Shown: in pieces, positions 58,148-64,000 of the stretch
How the letters are laid out: every line of letters starts with the position of its first letter
How positions within the stretch are numbered: position 1 is the stretch's first letter
Source: Fallopia convolvulus
Lineage: Eukaryota; Streptophyta; Magnoliopsida; Caryophyllales; Polygonaceae
Length of the DNA stretch: 64,000 nt
Assembly (NCBI GenBank): GCA_964016875.1
Contig: OZ024727.1
Span: 5,914,893 to 5,978,892 of the forward strand
Direction: 5' to 3'
The notes under the pieces: generated by a model
Seen by the model: only the letters and a program-made list of their open reading frames with translations
Databases searched by the model: none
What the model was told of the DNA's origin: nothing
Program-made: the position numbers and the translations under genes

Positions 58148-58286
58148 AATTTGATCATGATCTTCTTTGAAAAATAGTGGTTAATTAGTTATTTGTCGCA
58201 CACGATAAAATATAACTTTTTTAGTACCTAGCTAGTTAGGTTAGGAATAAATGCGTTAAGAATTAATTTTTGTAAGATGTCATATT

Positions 58287-58357
58287 AGCCCATGTAGGAA
58301 TCGAACCTACATCTTTGTGTAGAAAGCACACCGCTCTACCATTTGAGCTAATAGGCT
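58287..58357 (-). tRNA. tRNA-like sequence (UUC anticodon position), right arm
   Basis: On the minus strand 71 nt fold as a cloverleaf. The acceptor AGCCTAT/ATGGGCT has one G-T pair. Then come TA, the D-arm GCTC-AAATGGTA-GAGC, an anticodon arm GTGTG-CTTTCTA-CACAA with one mismatch and UUC at the anticodon position, a short variable loop, and the T-arm GTAGG-TTCGATT-CCTAC. It is not similar to the plant tRNA-Glu I know, so it is more likely a tRNA-derived element or pseudogene than a working tRNA. Confidence 0.35.
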
Positions 58358-59576
58358 ACTTGTACTAAAACAAAAGTGCACACAATAGTATAAAATGCAT
58401 AACTATTGTAGAAGTCCATAGCTTCATCCAAAGTGGTGAAAATTTGACCTTTATATGAAAAGTGCATTGCAAAACTGCTAACTAAATCAGTGAAGATCAA
58501 GAAAAGTGCATTGCAAATATATTAAAGTGCAGTACATAATAGGAAAAGTGCATTACAAAACTGTTAACTAAATCAGTGAAAAGTGTATTACAAAAAGATA
58601 TAAAAGTGGTATTAAGTAGAAAAAGCGCACTACACAAATATAAAAAGTGCATTATTAACTATGAAAAGTGCAGCAAAAAGATGTTAATTTAAAGACACGA
58701 TCATTTGGTCCATATCCACCTTGAAGTCTAATGTCATAACCCTTACTACCAAAATAACAATGTAATTAATTATCATATTTTTGTATTATGAGGCTGATTA
58801 TAATGTATAAACTATGTTCTCTATAACAAATGAAATTAGATATATGGTCGAATATATGTTCTCTAAACACAAATGAAAAGTGCATTGTTAAGTATGAAAA
58901 ATGCACTAGTAAGTATGAAAAGTGCATTCTCATTTGCTAGTAATACTCCTTTTATGAAAAGTGCACTAGTAAGTATGAAAAATGCATTATTAAGTCCAAA
59001 AAGTGCATTCTCATTTGCTAGTATTACTCCTTTATGATTAGTTCAAAGTATCAACGAGAAGAAGAATTCATTGTTCAAAGTGCGTTATTAAGTATGAAAA
59101 GTGCACTAGTAAGTCCGAAAAGTGCATTATTAAGTCTGAAAAGTGCAGTATTAAGTCCGAAAAGTGCAACGAGAAGAGGAATTCATTTGCTAGTATTCTC
59201 AATTGCTAGTATTGGCACATACTACGCAGGCCAATTCCAATGGTAGCTACGAGCGTAGATCAATCAAATCACACACTCTTCTACTAATTTGCTAGTATTA
59301 AATGTCTTTTTTGCTAGTATTACGTAGAGTCGGATTTGTGAATTCCTCTTCTACTCACACACTCTTAGATAGTTTAGAAACCCTAGAATTTCAAATAACC
59401 TAACGAAATCACAAAAAGAGGAATAAAATACCACTTTTTGCCATGGTTTGGCTCAAGCGCTAGCAATGTAGGATCGGAACGAGACTTATGAAATCACCGA
59501 ATCACCGTTGATGGAACGAGCCTCGCAATCGCCGTCGAGACTCGCGAAGGAATGAGAGCAGTCTTCAATTCGTACC

Positions 59577-59621
59577 GATTCGCCCTCAATCGATTCGCCC
59601 TCAATCGATTTGCTCTCAATC
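59577..59621. repeat. Three tandem 15-bp units
   Basis: GATTCGCCCTCAATC twice, then GATTTGCTCTCAATC. Flanked on both sides by GTCTTCAATTCGT, suggesting a local duplication. Confidence 0.8.
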
Positions 59622-59770
59622 GAGAGTAGTCTTCAATTCGTCCGGTCGTCAATCCGTCCAGTCGATTCACCCCCCCCCCCCAAAACAAAAAAGGAGAAAA
59701 AGGATTAATTAATTAGAGAGGGAAAAGACATAATTGCCCATGCCTTTAATAAAAGGAGAAAGAACATCAT

Positions 59771-59795
59771 CCCTTGGATCTCCTTGATCCAAGGG
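59771..59795. repeat. Perfect 10-bp inverted repeat
   Basis: CCCTTGGATC, TCCTT loop, GATCCAAGGG. A stable hairpin in single strands. Role unknown. Confidence 0.8.
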
Positions 59796-59821
59796 CCCAG
59801 AATGCTCCTTCCGTTTCATGT

Positions 59822-60284
59822 TAAGGGAGTGTTTTATGAGAACCAAACTCTTTATATTAATTAAAAAAGTTATACATTTTACGAGAAATAAAATTGCTTA
59901 TATTAAAGTTTATATTATATTTTTATTTATTAATATCTTTTTTATAATGTTTATAAAATATCGAATCGTAGTCGTACATGGTACGAAGGGTACAACTAGT
60001 TATTTTAAAATGGAAATTAATTGTTGAATTTTATTATTTAGGTTTATTTACATTTAATTTATAGGGTTCGTTAGCTTCCTTGTAGGGTTTTAATTTCTAA
60101 AACTAATATACTTAATTTATGCCCTTAGGATATAGGTTAGAAAAACCAATTATCTTATATTAAAAGTATAAGTTAGAAATTTTTGTATTATTTTTTAATT
60201 TTACATATGAAAAATTATTATTATTTAAAAATATTTTAACTAAATAAGGCTCGTTAGTCCATCATCGACGGATATTTCCCATCC
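59822..60284. other. Intergenic, AT-rich
   Basis: Nothing recognised. Confidence 0.5.
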
Positions 60285-61450
60285 ATTGTTATTAAAATCC
60301 AGAATTGGATCTTAAAATCGTGAGATTCTACGATCCGGTATAGGATTTTGATCTGGATCGTTCATTAAGATCGAAATGTATTAAAATCGATTTAAAATCT
60401 TTTAGAATCGTATAGAATTGTATAGGATCTCATGAGATCATGTGAAAAATCATAAGATCCTGACCTGTTTTTTACTTTGAGCTTATAAAATTTATTTTAG
60501 CACCGATTGACTCAATTGTTATTGAAATTGCTTCATTTAAATGCTCATTTTGTCTCTTTTAACCTTATTTACATCCCAACTTCCCTCGTTCCGACTCCCA
60601 ATTCTTGAATTCACAACATTTTTTCCCTAATAAAGACCCATAATCTTTCCTTGACTTTCTATGAAAGCATATATTTTTTTTAAAAAAATTGCTTCTTGTG
60701 TATATATAAGTTTGGAATGTCAATTGTCGGCATTATAATCATAAATTTTTAATAATTTTTTTTCATTTTAGAGCATATATTTTTTGTATAATGTCTATAT
60801 TATATATGAGCGGCTAAATTTTAATAATTACCTATTTCCGCTAAAAATATATTTTTATTTATTATGCTATCTTTTACTTTAAATACGGTATTTATTATAT
60901 TATGATATGCTTTTATCTTCTTTATTATGGTAATTAAATCGCTATAGTGAAAAATTCTATCTAGTTGAAAGATAGAGTTTGCGCGTGAATTGGGAAACAA
61001 GAAATCACTTGTGGGGCCTTAAGCAACTCGACCGGTCGGCCCTAGGGGAGGATTTTTGACCCTCGTTCTCCCTTTCTTCTACTATAAATACATGTTTTCC
61101 CCATGTATGGTAAGCATACTCATACTCGCTAAACTCGCTAGCAAGTCTTACCCTTTATCTCAATGTTCAATCGACAAACTACTCTTTTGACTTAGGCATC
61201 GGAGGTGGATTGGGGGGACTCCCCGCCCCCTATGTCCATTGTTTTGCAGGTTCTAGGTTGAAGAAGGAGTTTGGAATGGAAGATCAAAGGGCGAAACAAG
61301 AATAACATTCAATTTGGGCATAAGGGTGAATTTTTGTGCACTAACATTATATTAGTTTTATTGATATTATAGGATTTTACGATCTTACGATTCGATTTTA
61401 CAATCAGATCCATGAGAATTTCAGTGATCCGATTCTAGAACCTTGATTTT
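60285..61450. repeat. ATCG-rich repeat element enclosing a gypsy LTR fragment
   Basis: The left part (60290-60470) and right part (61370-61445, inverted) share ATTAAAATC..GAATTGGATC and GATTCTACGATC-type motifs, suggesting a long, decayed terminal inverted repeat. Similar motifs occur at 26730-27180. No clear target duplication. Confidence 0.35.
60960..61300 (+). repeat. Ty3/gypsy LTR fragment
   Basis: Contains ACTATAAATACATG (TATA region) near 61080, a C/T-rich R region and GACTTAGGCATCGGAGGTGG ... GTTTTGCAGGT, a downstream block common in plant gypsy LTRs. No partner was found. Confidence 0.5.
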
Positions 61451-61590
61451 ATTAACCTTATTCCTGCCCTAGTGCCCGCATGGGATTAAATGGGGACGAA
61501 GTGGGAACGTGAGAAAGAATAAGGGTGAGGAGATAGGTTAGAGAATAAATTAATTATATTAATGCATTTTCTTTACCGCCCCGTCCCAAG

Positions 61591-61755
61591 TAGAGATGGA
61601 CACGAACCAGGCCACAACACGGCCGGGCCAGGAAATATGGACCCAGGATCGGTCCGACAAGGCCAGTGCAGGTTTTTTTTTAACTAAAAAATCGGGTCAA
61701 GCTGGGCCATTTCGACCCACTTTTACGGGTCGGGCCGCACTCCTGTCCATCGCTA
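61591..61755. mobile_element. hAT-type MITE, 165 bp
   Basis: Ends TAGAGATGGACACGA and (reverse complement) TAGCGATGGACAGGA. Flanking 8-mers GTCCCAAG (61583-61590) and CTCCCAAG (61756-61763) differ at one base. The interior has GGGTC/GACCC-rich motifs usual in this MITE type. Confidence 0.75.
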
Positions 61756-61763
61756 CTCCCAAG

Positions 61764-62653
61764 CGCATTCCTAGTAGGCTAGCATCTTCTTAGAAAGATG
61801 AAATACTACAAATCAAACAATTTTCATAAGGTATTTTTGGACCTTATGGAAATCATAATCTAAAAGACTCAAGACTTCACTACTTTTTATTAGAAACTAT
61901 ATTCATGCATTCTTTTTCAACCTTAATTTGATCTTAAAAGAACTTTTACCTAATTATTGATTCAAAATTTTTGTTTTATTTGTTTAAAAGGGGGTTATTT
62001 AAGACAATACAAATATACGGAGTATGAGATAAGTATTTAATAGGTGCAAATTGCAAAAATGACCACACCTCTGTAGATGACTGTAGGTATGTGGATACAG
62101 ATAGACTGCCCACAGTCTCAGACTCCTCCAAAATTGAAAGATGAAGAAGTTGATGCCTGCCCTCAGCCCTGCCCTGCCCTTCCTTTCTTTGGAACGTCTC
62201 CCGAGACGGCGAGAAGCCCCCTGCAACTTCTCATTCAAACTTTAATTATACATTTATTCATAAATATTATTATTTTATTTTATATCCCTTTTTAATTACT
62301 CAATTTTAGATATTTGTTTCTTTTACTGCAAGTGCAAGATTCATCACTACACAACACATACATAACCCAGTCATTTTCCCTTGATTTTACAGGAGCTTTT
62401 TTTCTCATCTGTCACCTGTTTTGGTCCCCATAAACCCATAAAAAAACACAAATATTTTTCATTTCAAAAAATAAAAAAATTTACAACACCAGCAGATTTT
62501 ATTTTATTTTTCAGCCTCCATGCTTTCGAACAATCCACCCTGCAAAACAATTGTTTGTCCTCATATAAAATCACATTTCGGGCACTGTGTACTAGTGTAT
62601 TTTTTGGGGGTTCGAGTACACCACCACACAAATCACCAACACAAACCAAAAAC
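61764..62653 (+). promoter_or_regulatory. Upstream region and leader of the AP2 gene
   Basis: About 890 bases between the hAT MITE and the ATG, which puts the MITE in the distal promoter. No TATA box stands out with confidence. The closest candidates are AT-rich stretches at 62250-62290. The last 60 bases before the ATG are A/C-rich, typical of a leader. Confidence 0.4.
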
Positions 62654-64000
62654 ATGAGCAATTGGTTAGGGTTTTCCCTCACTCCTCACCTCCGCATCCA
62701 CGAGAACGACGACGATGCCCCTCAAATCGGCGACGCCGGAGACCCTCCGCCGCCGCCAACCACCGCCTGTTACATGTCCGTTATGCCCCTCCGCTCCGAC
62801 GGCTCCTTAAGCGTTCCTCACCCTTTCCACCGCCCTCAAGGTTTCTTTTCTTTTCTTTCCCCAATTTTTATTTTATTTTTAAAAATTCATGTTTTTTCTC
62901 AGCCGTTGATTTGAGTCGTGCATGCGAACCGTAACGGTTGATTTATTAATTGTTTTAAAATTTTAGAGATGGGGAGGTACGATAATAGGGTGGACCTCGC
63001 CGTAGAGGATCCGGCCAGCGAAGAGGCGCCGAAGCTAGAAGATTTCCTGGGCTGCCACGACATTCAATACGCGTCGTTTCAGGGAGCGTTCACTCAAAAC
63101 GCGCCGCTTCACAGCAGCGATAATATTAATATTAATAATAATCTCCTGTGTTGCGCGGCCCCACCGTATGACGGTGCAACCTCGCTATCCGGGTTCAAGT
63201 CCTGGCTCAGATCGCATCCCTGCCCGGAGCCCGACGCCTCCGCCGGCGTCCAGGCGCTGTCGCTCACCGTCTCTTCCGGTGGTGGCGCGGTGGCGGGGAG
63301 CGGGAGGAAGAGGGGGGCGGCGAGGGAGGCGGTGGCGAGGAAATCGATCGATACTTTCGGTCAAAGGACGTCTCAATATCGTGGCGTCACCAGGTATATA
63401 CTTGCAATATAATAATATAATGTTTTTTGTCTTTTTATTTACGAGTTTTCTGTTCCAATTTTGACAAATTGTACTAAAAATAGGCCAACCGTGACATTAT
63501 TACACTATGCAAAATAATATGTCAACTTCAAGTAAAAGTTTGAATGTCACCAATCAAACATTTAAAAGGGTCTTGTTTTAGAGATGGGAACTGGGAAGTA
63601 TGGAACTTCTAATTCTTGGGTTCTTTGGAATGGAAGTAGGCATCAATTCACTACTGTATTTAGATAGTGATTTTTCAAATGTGAATTAATGACATAGGGT
63701 ATAGTTAAATAAAATCTATGTAATACTAATGTATATATGAAGTACTATTTGTTAATATAAATTATTGTTTTAATTTATAAATATAGATTATTTGAGACCG
63801 GTAATATTTATTATAATAATATAAGTTAACAAAAAATACAAAAACTGCATTATTATTCAGACAAATTCTTCATTTGAGATTCAAATATTTTTGGTGTGAA
63901 GAAGATTAAAAATAAATAAATAATGTGGTGTAAATGTGAAATTGTTGGTAGGCATAGGTGGACTGGGAGATACGAGGCCCATTTGTGGGATAACAGTTGC
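62654..64000 (+). CDS. AINTEGUMENTA-like AP2 transcription factor, 5' three exons
   Basis: A nuclear DNA-binding regulator of organ initiation and growth in the ANT/AIL family. Exons are 62654-62840, 62967-63393 and 63952-64000 onward, with GT/AG introns of 126 and 558 nt. The frame is continuous through 221 codons and leaves the window. Residues 3-12 are NWLGFSLTPH, the N-terminal motif of this clade. 40-52 are YMSVMPLRSDGSL, as in ANT. 84-91 are PKLEDFLG (euANT motif). 139-143 are FKSWL, resembling AIL1. 187-205 are RKSIDTFGQRTSQYRGVTR, and 206-221 (HRWTGRYEAHLWDNSC) are the beginning of the first AP2 domain. The second AP2 domain must lie beyond 64000. The ANT/AIL1 branch is the best guess; BBM, PLT and AIL5-7 start differently. 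Confidence 0.9.

Larger units (their letters stand above)
57470..59175 (+). repeat. Interspersed AAAAGTGCATT motif region
   Basis: More than 40 copies of AGTGCATT and close variants (GTGCACT, GTGCAGT, GTGCATC), nearly all in the same orientation and commonly preceded by an A-run, at irregular spacing of about 12-35 bases. A longer duplication of about 75 bp links 57502-57577 and 57957-58033. The blocks CTCATTTGCTAGTA and ACTAGTAAGTATGAAAA also recur at 58905-59010. No open frame. I do not recognise the family. Confidence 0.8.

Noticed and set aside
58078..58357. Two functional tRNA genes
   Set aside because: The left copy has a shortened anticodon arm and a T-stem mismatch. The right one folds but resembles no plant tRNA I know and lies in repeats. 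Kept as tRNA-like only.
57470..59175. CRISPR array or centromeric satellite
   Set aside because: Spacing is irregular, the repeats are too short and variable, and the context is a plant nuclear genome. No regular monomer exists.

Overview
The window is plant nuclear DNA, most likely from a eudicot. It is AT-rich between genes, its genes have plant-type introns, and it carries two plant transcription-factor genes (an R2R3-MYB with the canonical 130-nt second exon and an AINTEGUMENTA-type AP2 gene). Most of the rest is plant transposable elements of nearly every class. No bacterial operon, CRISPR array, rRNA gene or convincing functional tRNA gene was seen.

Layout, left to right. 1-2932: terminal part of an LTR element (minus strand) that landed in the RNase H region of a decayed Ty1/copia element (2933-7122, minus). 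7252-10874: a 5'-truncated L1-type LINE (minus) with a 15-bp target duplication. 12897-15240: scattered copia remnants (minus) carrying a small hAT MITE at 13547-13755. 15513-15689: a SINE. 15907-18001: a Stowaway-type MITE split by a 1.86-kb non-autonomous Helitron (16023-17878). 18023-20456: a second truncated LINE (minus) with a 17-bp target duplication. 20474-24814: AT-rich intergenic DNA with two hAT-type MITEs, a degenerate ATATATGAATAACAAA-like array and tRNA-like SINE heads. 24815-25755: the intact R2R3-MYB gene (minus). 25806-29641: intergenic DNA with SINEs and LTR-like debris. 29822-32605: a degenerate copia element (minus).

32764-53943 is one 21.2-kb composite. A Ty3/gypsy Tat-lineage element (plus) has 817/818-bp LTRs and a TGTAT target duplication. 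A younger 8.9-kb Athila-like, gag-only element (37172-46105, plus) split its pol gene at the RT/RNase H boundary with a CCCGC target duplication. The outer element keeps gag, protease, RT, RNase H and integrase in damaged form. Downstream it has a 17-copy, 46-bp tandem array and an antisense, apparently spliced gene with its own TATA-like box. Premature stops in both elements are mostly explained by C-to-T changes (CGA to TGA, CAG or CAA to TAG or TAA), as expected from deamination of methylated cytosine.

53949-62000: a SINE, a gypsy integrase fragment (55610-56972), an unusual region of more than 40 AAAAGTGCATT-like motifs (57470-59175) enclosing two inverted tRNA-like sequences, an ATCG-rich repeat with a gypsy LTR piece, and another hAT MITE (61591-61755). 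62654-64000: the first three exons of an AINTEGUMENTA-like AP2 gene (plus), which runs off the window.

Functionally, only the MYB and AP2 genes look like live host genes. The MYB carries the bHLH-interaction signature in R3. The AP2 gene has the motifs of the ANT/AIL clade of organ-growth regulators. Everything else is transposon-derived, and the nesting order and LTR divergence give a relative chronology.
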